Made by a program: the position numbers and the translations under genes. A stretch of DNA of 64,000 nt from Rhynchopus euleeides (lineage: Eukaryota; Euglenozoa; Diplonemea; Diplonemida; Diplonemidae). How positions within the stretch are numbered: position 1 is the first letter of the stretch; each line of letters opens with the position of its first letter. The notes under the pieces were generated by a model that had not been told where the DNA came from, did not search any database, and saw nothing but the letters and a program-made list of their open reading frames with translations. Below are positions 45,627 to 55,266 of this stretch, piece by piece. Location: positions 2,046,001-2,110,000 of the forward strand of contig OY723242.1 of assembly GCA_963210315.1 (NCBI GenBank), given 5' to 3'.

Positions 45627-46504
45627 CACGCGCTCTTGGCCAGTTCTTTGGACAGTGCCGCTGTGTCTGCCACACGCTGTGTCGTTGCTGCTGGTATGTA
45701 TCGAAACACCGCGTCGGGGGTCGCATGTCGCGACAGCATCATCAGCTTCTCGACTGGCACCCCGTTGCGTGCCAGATGGTGGAGGGCCCCCCTCCGGAGG
45801 GAGTGCGGCGTCAATCGGGCATCCACCCTTTTCACCGCCGCCGCGATGCATCGGTATGTCACGCTCGGGGGAAACAGGTTCCCTTCTGTCTTTAGCTCTT
45901 TCATACGGCTCCGCAGGATCTTCAGCATCTCCGGTGGCAGTGACATACCCGTTGTCTTCCCCAGCTGGAAAGGGTCCGACTTCGTGGTGGTCCACACGAT
46001 GGTGATCTGGTCTGACTTCGCTTCCGTCTGGATGTCCCGCGTTGACAGTCGTTGCACATCCGACGCTCTCGCCGCCCCGTGCCACATCATCGCGACGGCC
46101 AGACGCACCAGCGGCCGCGGTTCCTGAGCCACTGCCTGTGCTGCCTGTTCTTGAGTCGCGGGGTGCGCCTGTTGTGCTGGCTTCAATGCTCCGCTGCGGC
46201 ACAAGCTTCGCTTGAAGTCCCGTAGCACGTGTCCTTCCTGTTCCCACGACTCGAAGCGGCGCAGGCTCGCGATGATGTTGCCCAAGTACTGCAGTGCCGA
46301 TGGGGCGGACAGTCCGTTGAGCCGCAGATGCGTGATCCACAGGGTGATCCCCTCCTCGTGTCGTAGTGTGCGGCCCTCCCCCCTGCACCACTCCTCTCTG
46401 AACTCGCGGTACCTCTCGTAGCTCCTGCGCAGAGCCGTCCAGTATGAGCTCGACAGTGCGTTCCCCAAAGCCTCCTGCGTGGCCTCCATGATGATCAGCC
46501 GCAT
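45626..46504 (-). CDS. Tyrosine recombinase of the YR element
   Basis: 292 residues from the Met at 46504. Catalytic residues can be read: Arg in GAARASDVQRL, the HSLRRG box (H-x-x-R), His in LSRHAT and the nucleophile in FRYIP. An N-terminal helical core-binding part (SYWTALRRSYERYREFREEW) precedes them. The frame is open upstream without interruption to the gag stop codon (46637-46639), so the protein may really start as a gag read-through product (extra LQQTTHPGTS...GRPRIKQQPLSSE). It replaces the integrase of LTR elements and is expected to integrate a circular cDNA. Confidence 0.9.
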   Translation of the reverse strand: MRLIIMEATQEALGNALSSSYWTALRRSYERYREFREEWCRGEGRTLRHEEGITLWITHLRLNGLSAPSALQYLGNIIASLRRFESWEQEGHVLRDFKRSLCRSGALKPAQQAHPATQEQAAQAVAQEPRPLVRLAVAMMWHGAARASDVQRLSTRDIQTEAKSDQITIVWTTTKSDPFQLGKTTGMSLPPEMLKILRSRMKELKTEGNLFPPSVTYRCIAAAVKRVDARLTPHSLRRGALHHLARNGVPVEKLMMLSRHATPDAVFRYIPAATTQRVADTAALSKELAKSA

Positions 46505-46636
46505 CTCGCTCGACAGTGGTTGTTGCTTGATGCGGGGGCGGCCCTTGTTGGTTTGCTTCTTTTCTTTCAGGATGAACTCGTATGGGGACGGTGTGGGTGG
46601 CGTTGGGCTGGTTCCTGGGTGGGTGGTCTGCTGGAG

Positions 46637-47623
46637 TCACTGTCCCCCGCGGGGCCCTTTTGACCCCTTTCCCACTGCCCTCTGCTCCGCCCCCTTTCCC
46701 GTCTTCCCGGTGGGGTACGGCGTGTAGCGCAGGTCAGCCCCCTGTTGCACACGCGGTGGTACCAAACGGCGCGGGTTCGCCTTCGCCTGCGCATCATTCG
46801 CCTCTCCCACCAGCCGCTGGTGCAGAGACGCCGAGAACGTGAGGGGTGGGATGTTCTTCGCCTTGTGCTCGTAGTAGGCACGTGCCACATACCCCGTGAG
46901 GCAGGCCAGAGCCGACATTTCGCACACGATGCGGTGTAGGGGCAGCAGGCTGGGTTCCTCCTCCGTGTTCATCTTCATGAGCTTTAGCACGTCGTCGAAG
47001 TGCTCGAAGCATTTGCGGAGGCTGTGCATCCATTCCCCCGCATCTGTGCCCGACGCTGGCAGGCTCGCCTCCCGGAACACGCGGGACACCTCTGCCCGGA
47101 TCTGCCGCCGCACCGCGCCCTTCCATATGCCAGGGCGCCACGTCGCGACCGCGTATGGCGAGAAGTCGTCCGGCAAACCCTCGTCAGCCTCCTGCAGCTG
47201 CCTCTGCAGATCGGCGATGGTCTCGGCCTGCTCCTCCACCTTCGCCTCCAGCCGAGTCATGCGCGCCTCCATGTTGAGGCCTTCACCGGCTCCCAGTTGG
47301 GGCAGCGCCCCCAGCCCGTCCTCCTCTTCAGCGGCCTCCTCCGCTGCTGCCGCGCCGCCTGCCTGCATCTTCGTCCACGCGCACATTGGGCATACCCATC
47401 CGGCGCTGCCCATGTGGGCGACGAAGGGGTCCGCCACTGCCTTCGGGTGCAGATGCGCCCGCACACATGTCCTCGTCGTGGCTTGTCCGCAGGCGTTGCA
47501 TGCGTGCGCCGTTCCGCCCTCATGGACGGTGGCGCATGTGGGGAACACGCAGTGCTGCATCGGCTCCGCCGCGGGCTCCATAGAGAGGGCCGGCACCTCG
47601 ACCAAAGCCCAGTCGACGTCCAT
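46637..47623 (-). CDS. Gag-like protein of the YR element
   Basis: 328 residues. The N-terminal third has a Cys/His cluster (CVFPTC, HACNACGQ, TCVRAHLH, WVCPMCAW) that looks like a treble-clef or PHD/RING-like zinc domain. A coiled coil follows (RLEAKVEEQAETIADLQRQL), then a helical domain (RKCFEHFDDVLKLMKMN) that may form the capsid. The stop is a single UGA followed by C, and the same frame continues into the recombinase. Expected role: particle assembly and RNA binding. Confidence 0.75.
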   Translation of the reverse strand: MDVDWALVEVPALSMEPAAEPMQHCVFPTCATVHEGGTAHACNACGQATTRTCVRAHLHPKAVADPFVAHMGSAGWVCPMCAWTKMQAGGAAAAEEAAEEEDGLGALPQLGAGEGLNMEARMTRLEAKVEEQAETIADLQRQLQEADEGLPDDFSPYAVATWRPGIWKGAVRRQIRAEVSRVFREASLPASGTDAGEWMHSLRKCFEHFDDVLKLMKMNTEEEPSLLPLHRIVCEMSALACLTGYVARAYYEHKAKNIPPLTFSASLHQRLVGEANDAQAKANPRRLVPPRVQQGADLRYTPYPTGKTGKGAEQRAVGKGSKGPRGGQ

Positions 47624-47654
47624 CTTTCCTCACTACTCTGCTTGTCGTACGCCT

Positions 47655-48455
47655 CTAGCTGTCCTTCACACCCGCTGATCCTTCACCCCGCTGCTTTTGT
47701 TCACGCGCTTTGGCGCCCCTGTGAAACACACACGCTCTGCTGTCCGTCACCACCGCTGATCCGTCACCCCGCTGCTTTTGTTCACGCGCTTTGGCGGTTC
47801 TGCAAAACACACACGCTCTGCTGTCCGTCAACACCGCTGGTCCTTCACCCCGCTTCTTTTGTTCACGCGCTTTGGCGGCCCTGTAAAACACACCCGCTCT
47901 GCTGTCCTTCACCACCGCTGGTCCTTCGCCCCGCTTCTTTTGTTCACGCGCTTTGGCGGTTCTGCAAAACACACACGCTCTGCTGTCCGTCAACACCGCT
48001 GGTCTTTCACCCCGCTTCTTTTGTTCACGCGCTTTGGCGGCCCTGTAAAACACACCCGCTCTGCTGTCCTTCACCACCGCTGGTCCTTCGCCCCGCTTCT
48101 TTTGTTCACGCGCTTTGGCGGCCCTGCAAAACACACGCTCTGCTGTCCGTCAACCCCGCTGGTCCTTCACCCCGCTGCTTTTGTTCACGCGCTTTGGCGC
48201 CCCTGTAAAAACACACCCGTTCTGCTGTCCGTCAACACCGCTGGTCCTTCACCCCGCTTCTTTTGTTCACGCGCTTTGGCGGCCCTGTAAAACACGCCCG
48301 CTCTGCTGTCCTTCACCACCGCTGGTCCTTCGCCCCGCTTCTTTTGTTCACGCGCTTTGGCGGCCCTGCAAAACACACACGCTCTGCTGTCCGTCAACCC
48401 CGCTGGTCCTTCACCCCGCTGCTTTTGTTCACGCGCTTTGGCGGCTTTGCTCGTC
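47655..48455 (-). repeat. Tandem array, ten 81 bp units, in the YR element leader
   Basis: GTTCACGCGCTTTGGCG starts near 47699, 47780, 47861, 47942, 48023, 48104, 48183, 48265, 48346 and 48427. The period is 27 codons, so both strands stay open; the minus strand would read REQKKRGEGPAVVKDSRA repeats. Two unit types (CTGTCCGTCAACACCGCTGG and CTGTCCTTCACCACCGCTGG) alternate in part. It lies between A1 and gag, so it is 5' leader or an extra ORF. Confidence 0.9.
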
Positions 48456-48490
48456 CCTTTTCGCTGCTTCTGACTCTTCTCACTAACAAT

Positions 48491-48603
48491 TGCGTTGACG
48501 CTTCCACACACACTTACAAACCCACTTGCCTGATGAAGGGGGTGGTGTGTAGAGCACGTTTGGCAGAGCTGAATGACACTTTCCGCGCGAAAGTCGTGTG
48601 CGT
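48491..48603 (-). repeat. 5' split direct repeat A1 of the YR element
   Basis: GCGTTGACGCTTCCACACAC through CGTGTGCGT, followed by A's. Almost identical to A2 at 43440-43557. Confidence 0.9.
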
Positions 48604-48901
48604 AAAAAAAATTCTGGGCTCGGCCCCCACCCACCGAAGGGGGGGGGGTGGGTGGTGAAAGAGCCCACGGGATCACGAGGATCAGGGTATGGCGAATGCT
48701 CGAGGAAGGAAGTGTTAGAATGAGACCACAACGACCTTCCCCAAAGTACGATGTATTGCTCCGCCCAGACCCCCTGTGGCGCCCAAGTCCTTTCAAGTTG
48801 CATGAACCTGTCCATCCGCAATGAACAGATGTTCACTACCGTTGCCTAGAAGCGCCCGAGGGGCGCCTCCCTGTGTGTTTAAAAAATCCCAAAATCCCAA
48901 A

Positions 48902-49010
48902 GGGGGCCCTCGCTACCAGTCACTGCTCGTCACAGCTCGTCAGCCAGTGAGGGGAAGTGGGCCGTGGCTCACTTTTTCTCACTCAGTCACACTTGGTAGC
49001 GAAGGCCCCC
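48902..49010. mobile_element. MITE, GGGGGCCCTCGCTACCA ends
   Basis: Ends GGGGGCCCTCGCTACCAGTC and TTGGTAGCGAAGGCCCCC, with AAA on each side. The uninterrupted relative at about 6300-6325 (CCCAAAATCCCAAATAAAAC) shows the empty site. Confidence 0.9.
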
Positions 49011-49188
49011 AAAAGCCCAAAATATAACTTCGTCCACCCCACACGGGATCTGTGGACGATAGCGAACGGCCTGGCTCCACATCCACATCAAAGCAGCAGG
49101 CCCCAGGGTGGTGGAAGCCTGCCCCGTGACTTCGCCACACACCGCACCACCAGACACACAGGCAAGAGCAAACATATCAGGAGAAGGA

Positions 49189-51273
49189 ATGGAGGTGTTC
49201 CTGAAGGACAGGCTGTGTGGGGAGCAGCATGCGGTGCACATCTGGGAGGGCGACACCCCGGTTCATCTCAAGGCAAACGCACTCGACGTGGTGCTCGGGT
49301 CCCCTCCCGACGCGCTTCCCGAGGACGTGGAGCTCTCGGTGGATGGGGTGGTGCTCGACGACAGCACCCCTCTGTCCGGTGCCGCACCTGTCTCCCATGG
49401 GTGCTCCATCGACGTCGCCCTCACGGGTGCTCGCTTCGTGAAGATGTTGGAGAAAGAAAGGCGCGACAGCAACTTGGAGGGGGCTGACATTGACATCAAC
49501 ACCATACCTGCCTGGGCACGGGGTCTGCGTGATGTTGCACTTGCGATGGTGCGGTGTGACGGCGATGTACTTCAACACCTTGAACACGTTTCCGAAGACC
49601 TGTATGGGGACGAGGACGTAGTCCTGCAAGCTACCAATAGCGATCTTAATGCCTTGATGCATGCCTCACCTGCACTGCTCCGCAACAAACCCTTCGTTCT
49701 CACTCTTGTGCAGTCCGGCGGTTTCGCACTCGAGTATGTCGATGCAGCGCTGCAAGCCGACAGGGAGGTCGTCATGGCGGCAGTCCAAGGCTGCACCGGT
49801 GGCGCACTCGAGTACGCCTGTGCGTCCCTCCGCAACGACAGGCAGGTGGTCATGGCGGCACGCGGTGGCTTGAAGCACGCAAGTGCTGCACTGCGCAACG
49901 ACAAAGACCTTGTTTTGCGTGCCATACGGTTAGATTACGAGGTTGAGGCTTCCGAGGACCTCTGTGGCGACAGAGAGGTGATGCTGACTGCCGTGCGGCA
50001 GTCGGGAGATATCTTCGAGAACGCATCTTCCGCACTGCGGCATGACACGGAGTTCCAACGCGAGGCGATCCTGTGGAACGGTGAGGTGTTGCAGTATATC
50101 CCCAAGGCGGAGCAGCCGTGCTCAGATGTGCCGCTTCACCAAGACCGAGACCTTATCCTTGCAGCAGTCGAGACCCACCCCCGTGCACTTGAACACGCCG
50201 ACCCTTCCCTGCAGGGCGACAGGGAGGTGGTGCTCGCTGCGATGCACAGCAGAGCAACGTGGGGTCACTCCTATGCACTGCACTGTGCACCCTCACCCCT
50301 GAAGAAGGACGAGGAGGTGGTGCTGGCAGGTGTCCGGCGTAACCCAGATGTGCTCCTAGAAGCACACACCTCTCTTCGCACCAACAGAGACTTCGTGCTG
50401 CAGTGTGTCAAGCTGCAGGGAGGTGCCTTGCAGTACGCCCGCCCCGCTGTTCGTCGCGACAGGGAGGTGCAGCTTGCTGCGGTGGCACAGGACCCGATGG
50501 CCTTGCGGTACTGTAATGAGTCGATCCGCAGCAACAGAGATGTGGTCCTCACAGCCGTGCGGAAGAATGGTGATGCTTTGGAGGCTGCTTCATCCAACCT
50601 GCGCAAGGATCGTGAGGTCGTGCTTGCTGCTGTTAAGTCGGCACAGGAGGCACTGCACCATGCTGACGAGACGTACCTTCAGGACGAGGAGGTGGTGCTC
50701 GCAGCCACACACACTCACGGGCGTGCCCTTCTGTTCGCCGACCCTTCACTTGTCAGCAACCGAGACTTCATGCTTGCAGCCGTACGCAAGTGCGGGTACG
50801 CTCTTGAGTACGCCAGTGTTTCACTGTGCCGTGACAAGGAGCTTCAACTGACGGCCGTGTTGCAGGACGGGAGGGCGCTGCAGTACGCTGACCCTTCACT
50901 GCGAAGCGATAGGTCGGTTGTGCTTCGAGCGGCTCGTGCACACGGCGGTACTCTGAAGTTCGCCGATCCTGTGTTCTGTGGTGACGAGGAGGTGGTCCTC
51001 GCAGCCGTGACGAGTTGCGGCAGTGCGCTGCGCTACGCCGACCACACACTGTGGAACAAGCGTGAGGTGGTGCTGGCGGCTGTGCGCCTGGAGGGATGTG
51101 CCCTGAAGTACGCCCCCACAGCGCTGTGCTGCGACAAGGAGGTGGTGCTGGCGGCTGTGCGTGCCGACCCAAACGCCTTCATCTACGCTTCTGCCCCGCT
51201 GCGCCGCGACAGCGACGTCGTTGCTGCCGCCTTCCCTGAGCTGCACCACAACAAGAGACGCCGCTGCCTCTAA
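49189..51273 (+). CDS. UBL-DUF4116 solenoid protein, copy 2
   Basis: 694 residues from MEVFLKDRL. The upstream ATG used in copies 1 and 3 is ATA here, so this Met is the first in-frame start with the conserved sequence; it supports MEVF as the general start. The ubiquitin-like part is nearly identical in DNA to the other copies. About 24 repeats follow, then a basic end (HHNKRRRCL). The 3' flank to about 51480 is shared with copy 3. The gene begins about 110 bp to the right of the hAT-like complex. Confidence 0.85.
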   Translation: MEVFLKDRLCGEQHAVHIWEGDTPVHLKANALDVVLGSPPDALPEDVELSVDGVVLDDSTPLSGAAPVSHGCSIDVALTGARFVKMLEKERRDSNLEGADIDINTIPAWARGLRDVALAMVRCDGDVLQHLEHVSEDLYGDEDVVLQATNSDLNALMHASPALLRNKPFVLTLVQSGGFALEYVDAALQADREVVMAAVQGCTGGALEYACASLRNDRQVVMAARGGLKHASAALRNDKDLVLRAIRLDYEVEASEDLCGDREVMLTAVRQSGDIFENASSALRHDTEFQREAILWNGEVLQYIPKAEQPCSDVPLHQDRDLILAAVETHPRALEHADPSLQGDREVVLAAMHSRATWGHSYALHCAPSPLKKDEEVVLAGVRRNPDVLLEAHTSLRTNRDFVLQCVKLQGGALQYARPAVRRDREVQLAAVAQDPMALRYCNESIRSNRDVVLTAVRKNGDALEAASSNLRKDREVVLAAVKSAQEALHHADETYLQDEEVVLAATHTHGRALLFADPSLVSNRDFMLAAVRKCGYALEYASVSLCRDKELQLTAVLQDGRALQYADPSLRSDRSVVLRAARAHGGTLKFADPVFCGDEEVVLAAVTSCGSALRYADHTLWNKREVVLAAVRLEGCALKYAPTALCCDKEVVLAAVRADPNAFIYASAPLRRDSDVVAAAFPELHHNKRRRCL

Positions 51274-51676
51274 CCCTCTGCGGAGACCGCGACACCGAAG
51301 AAGGTGTTGGCGGCCTCTGCTCTTGTGTGTGCAACCCCACTGAAGACGCCGTGGCACCGGCAACATGTACGCAAGCTTGAACTCTCCCCTGACGTGACCC
51401 GCTTCTCCTTTGACTGAGGACACCTCTCCCCCCTTTCGTTTTCGCACTGGCCTGGATCGACAGGCCGCTGCCGGCGTTGATGCGACAAGCGACTCGCAGA
51501 AGAGGAGAGACCGATGAAACAATGGAAATGGCTGCTTCCCACCTGCAAGGTAGATCCCCCCCCCCCCACTGAACTTCCATCAATAGAATTAGATACACAC
51601 TGCCAGTAAGTGTGGGGGGGGGGGGGGGTACATGCAGCAGTGATAGAAAATACGTAAAAACGGTCAACGTATTTGA
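51274..51676. other. 3' flank shared with copy 3, then a homopolymer region
   Basis: 51274-51480 is almost identical to 57373-57580, showing that the duplication unit included about 200 bp of 3' flank. C- and G-runs follow near 51550 and 51615. Confidence 0.7.
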
Positions 51677-52852
51677 ACGTTCAACGTATTTTTAAAACCC
51701 TGTGCCTGGAATTTTGTCCAAAAAATATCACATTTTCGCACAAGGCAAAAAATGGTCAAAAAACCCGAAAATCGGGTTTGTAGGGTATAGGTCCCCTGTC
51801 TGAAAATGCAAAATATGGCCCCGCAGGTGTCCCCAGAGTGATTTAAAATTGGAAAATCGACATTTTCCACCTACGGGAAATCCCCCAAAATAGGGGGTCC
51901 CCAGACACGATCCCCAAAAAAATGTCCCGATCGCCTCTAAGGCACTCTGGATTTTTATTATGTCATCCAGATGTCACATCTGGGTCCAGGAACACCGGTT
52001 TTTGGCCTCAGGAAGTCGAAAAATATGTGCGAAAATTTTTATTCCTGACCAGGACCCCCTAAAATGCCGATTTCCCCTGTTTACACATGGGGGGTTTCAT
52101 GCAACGCCCGCTCGGTGCTGAGTGTGCTATCCGCGACATGGACGCGGTCGCCCTCTTCCTCCCAGAAGCCACTGATCTCCCTCATTCAACTTCACCTCCG
52201 GATGTACGCGGCACGTGCTTGGGTTGTCCTGTCGCAGTGCAGCAGAAGTTCCCCTGTGCACTGCTGCCCAAGCCATTGCACGGAATATGCCACGCAGAGT
52301 AACGTGGTATCGCGTGACCAGCTCGTGAGGCTTGGTGCCCCGAATCGAATCGATAGGCTGCGAGCTGCATTGCCTCAGTCAGTTGCTGTCCTTGCATGTG
52401 CATTTTTGTGCACAACAGTCCCTTGGGTATCTGCAGCGCAGGTGCCTGCACTGGACCAGGACTCCTGATTTGCCTCTGGCACTTGTGATCGGAACGGATG
52501 CGGCGACGTGCCACGGTGCCCATGGATAGCCATGCCGGCACGAAAGTATGTTCACGACGGTTGCTTACCATTGCTGCACTCTGTCAGAACCCGAAGGGTC
52601 TCAGCACACCTGAACGCCCACCAGGCCCCCCAGCAGGGGGTGAAACCAAAGGGTCCCCCTGGGGTTTTTTGACCCAGAATTTTCGAATTCGACATGTCCC
52701 CGGGATTTCCACTATGTCGCAGATTTCGACCATTGGGTCAAGAAAACCTAAAAATCTAGGGGGGAGGTGCTGAAGGATTGCACTGAAAATTTTATCTAAC
52801 TCGGTCAAAATTCCAGGCACAGGGTTTAAAAAAATGCGTCGAAGTTGAACGT
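51677..52852. mobile_element. Probable TIR element, 1.2 kb
   Basis: The ends share AACGTATTTTTAAAACCCTG followed by TGCCTGGAATTTT in inverted order (left 51677-51715, right 52807-52852). The inside has no recognised gene. A CGTTCAACGTATTTGAACGT motif next to the left end is repeated at 53629-53672. Confidence 0.55.
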
Positions 52853-53750
52853 TTTTTTGGCTTTTGGGCGTTTTCACCCACTGGGTGCACTCTACACATG
52901 AAATCCCCCCTAGCAGTAGGGGGTGGGCCCCCTGCACACACTAAAGGGGACACCGGTGGGATGGAGAGTGTCACGCGTGGCGAAAAGTCGGTGAAAACGG
53001 GGTTCTGTAGTCCGAGAAGGGGCGGGACCCGGAAATGGTTGGTACCCCCTCTTTTCAGGGTTGACTAACTCCGGAAAAGCGGGGGTACCAACCCCCTCTC
53101 GACCTATCTCCCAGTTTTACCCCACTCGACCGGCTGGAGTCCGTCGTGTAGAGGAAGTGGATGGCCGAACGTGAGCTGGATTTAGACCGTCGTGAGACAG
53201 GGTGGTTTTACCCGACTGAGAGAGAACACCTCGAGCCGGCGTATGTCGACAGCAATATGGGGAACTCCCATTTCAGTCCCTGGTATCTACGTGTCCGGTC
53301 GGACAGTGCCGTGATGCTCCCACTGGATGGAGAATGGCTGAACGCCTCTAAGCCAGAACCCAGTGGGATATCCCGCATGGGAGAACCGTATGGGATATCC
53401 CACCTGCAGGGGTTCACCTCAACTGCACCAGCCCGCTTCATGGAGCAAAGGACAAGGGATGCTGTCGACTGCATCGCGAAGCAAGTCGCTGTAAAATCGT
53501 GCTCCAAGGACGTCTTCCGCACGGTTGTCGTTGGTGCCACCAACTCGCCCTTGCTCTGCTTGAGGAAAGGTGGGTTTGTGACTGGTGGCCCCTGCAGACG
53601 GTAGGCAATGTGAGAAACGTTCAAATACGCTGAACGTTCAACGTATTTGAACGTTCAACGTATTTTTAAAATCGGGATTCTGAAAAATACGCGTATTTTG
53701 CCTTCACTGCCCTAGGGGGGGGGGTACATCACAGGGAAAATATAGTGTGT
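52853..53750. other. Intergenic, one unclear ORF
   Basis: 53161-53604 could encode 147 residues (MAERELDLDRRETGWFYPTE...) with no recognisable family. It contains GATATCCC palindromes also seen in the 6483 element, so it is probably repeat-derived. Confidence 0.35.
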
Positions 53751-54310
53751 GTGTGGTTATCAAGTTTTAAGGCGGTGTCGCCCTGCACGGGCAGTAGCAC
53801 CTCCCCTTCAGTATCGCACTCCCGAAGGATTCCCCAACACGACGTGACACCGGTTTCGACGCGTACTCTTCGTGCCCCTCCCGACCGCATGTCTCTGGCG
53901 AAGAACCGGGGATAATCGGACCAGGGCTAGCTAAACCCTGGTGGTGTCACGGGTGGGGTTGGAGAGGGAGAAAAGGAAGAAATGAAGTTGCGAAAAAGTC
54001 AAACACTGACACGTGAAATCAATAAAAAAAGCGGTATATAACGCCCCTTGCCGCGACAAAGACACTAAATAGTCAGGCCGCTCCAAGAGTCTTGAGGGCT
54101 TGTGTGGCTTGTGTTGAAACCAGTTTTAAGGCGGTGTCTGGCTAGCGCAACTTTTCTCGACAGAATCACCTCCCCTCACGTCCGACACTTCGTGAGGCTT
54201 ACCCCCTACGTGGCCCCAGTTTCGTTCGTACTCACGTACTCCCTCCACTGGCCGAACTCATCAGCGTGAACCAGCTTCCTTGGAACTCAGGGTGATCAAG
54301 TCCTGAGCGG
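53751..54310 (+). repeat. Duplicated block beginning GTTTTAAGGCGGTGTC
   Basis: Two diverged copies (about 53761-53950 and 54121-54310) share GTTTTAAGGCGGTGTC, then ACCTCCCCT, then GTTTCG and CGTACTC in the same order. No ORF is conserved between them. This could be a structured RNA or a repeat; I could not match a known RNA family. Confidence 0.45.
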
Positions 54311-55266
54311 AGCCACGCAGGGGGGTAAAAAGGAAAAAGAAGACACGGAACGACTCACAACCCGAAAATAAGAATGAAAGGTCTGCCTGTTCTGGGTGCG
54401 GAGTGGGCACTGTTCAACCCAACCGCTGGAAAACCGTCCCAGGCTCTGGCAAAAAGTCAGGTGTGTGTGTGTGTGTGTGTGTGGTGACCACATCTTGTGT
54501 GGGGAGATCCCGCAGGGGTCACAGCCCACCCTCCCCCATCCCATGTTACAGCGGAAGCCGCACTCGGGTTCGACTGTGGGGCCACATGCATGTGTGTGTC
54601 TTGTCTCGCTCCCTTATCTCCCAGCGAGGGCCCACCCCACCCCCTGGTTCACACTCAACTGTCTCTGGGCTGTGAATGTCGTGCTCGTGGCGATGTGTGA
54701 CGCGCTGTGTCTTGCCTTCCCCAAAGCACGGCATGCCTCTTGGTGCTAGGACGCAACTCCTCTTGTCGATGAGCACAGGGCTGAGTCTCTTGTGTGAGGA
54801 TATTCCCCTGCCCAGTTCCCGCGTGGCCACAGGGCTCTGGGGCGGCATGCCTGGTCTCTCAAAGGGGAGCGCTCGGTGCCTTCCTGTCCACTTTTTGAGC
54901 ACATTTATGATGCGTAAAAGTGTAGGAGTGCTTCCGACGATCCTGTTCCTTTTCTGTGTGTCTAGCTATCTCGTGTTCACATGTGCTCCACACCCACATC
55001 AAAGCAGCAGGCTCTAGGGTGGTGGAAGCGTCAACGCATCATTAAGGAAGAAGGAAGCACGGTTGCTACGCTTTTTGGGGCCGTTGTTCCCACCTCCAAT
55101 CCCACCCCTCCGCCCTTCCCGTGCCTTCCCCCTTTCCAACACCTCGAGACGCACCGCCTTTCAGAGTTGACCATCCCTGAAATACATCTCGATGTGCCAG
55201 TATCTCCGCCCACACCGCACCAGCACCACCAGCAGACACACAGGGAAGACACAGGGAAGACGAAGG
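54311..55266. other. Intergenic, with GT repeat and the unoccupied hAT site
   Basis: A GT microsatellite is at 54461-54482. 54905-55027 repeats the two flanks of the 38.9-49.1 kb complex, with GCTCCACA present once (54985-54992). 55027-55080 (GAAGCGTCAACGCATCATTA...) is an inverted relative of 13651-13700. Confidence 0.7.

Larger units (their letters stand above)
43202..48603 (-). mobile_element. Tyrosine-recombinase retrotransposon, VIPER-like gene order, 5.4 kb
   Basis: On the minus strand: repeat A1 (48491-48603), an 81 bp tandem array, gag, tyrosine recombinase, RT/RNase H, then B1 (43553-43626), A2 (43440-43557), B2 (43385-43438) and a diverged A/B pair (43202-43384). A1 - genes - B1-A2-B2 is the split-direct-repeat plan of Ngaro/VIPER-type YR elements; recombinase before RT is the VIPER/TATE order. 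The insertion is in the A-run of the hAT-like element (compare GGGATAAAAAAATTCTGGG near 5836), with no duplication beyond A's, as expected for recombinase-mediated integration. Confidence 0.85.
38903..49073. mobile_element. hAT-like element carrying nested insertions (10.2 kb complex)
   Basis: The outer ends are CAGGCCGTTCGCT (38903) and AGCGAACGGCCTG (ending 49073), flanked by the 8 bp direct repeat GCTCCACA (38895-38902 and 49074-49081). An unoccupied relative of the site is at 54961-55027, where GCTCCACA occurs once with the same sequence on both sides. Subtracting the inserts leaves a body collinear with the 5725-6367 element. Inserts: 38954-43138 (MULE-like composite), 43202-48603 (YR retrotransposon) and 48902-49010 (MITE). 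An 8 bp duplication and CAGG ends are typical of hAT transposons. No hAT transposase is present. Confidence 0.85.

Noticed and set aside
45626-46640. Upstream part of the 980-residue minus-strand frame as RT coding sequence
   Set aside because: It overlaps the intact recombinase in another frame and has no domain; only the part below 45626 is treated as RT/RNase H.
47655-48455. 81 bp array as an independent satellite or host repeat protein
   Set aside because: It lies wholly inside the YR retrotransposon between its 5' repeat and gag, so it is counted as part of that element.
52064-52571. Decayed RNase H of a YR element in the 51.7-52.9 kb element
   Set aside because: A few residues look alike on the minus strand, but the match is too weak to support.
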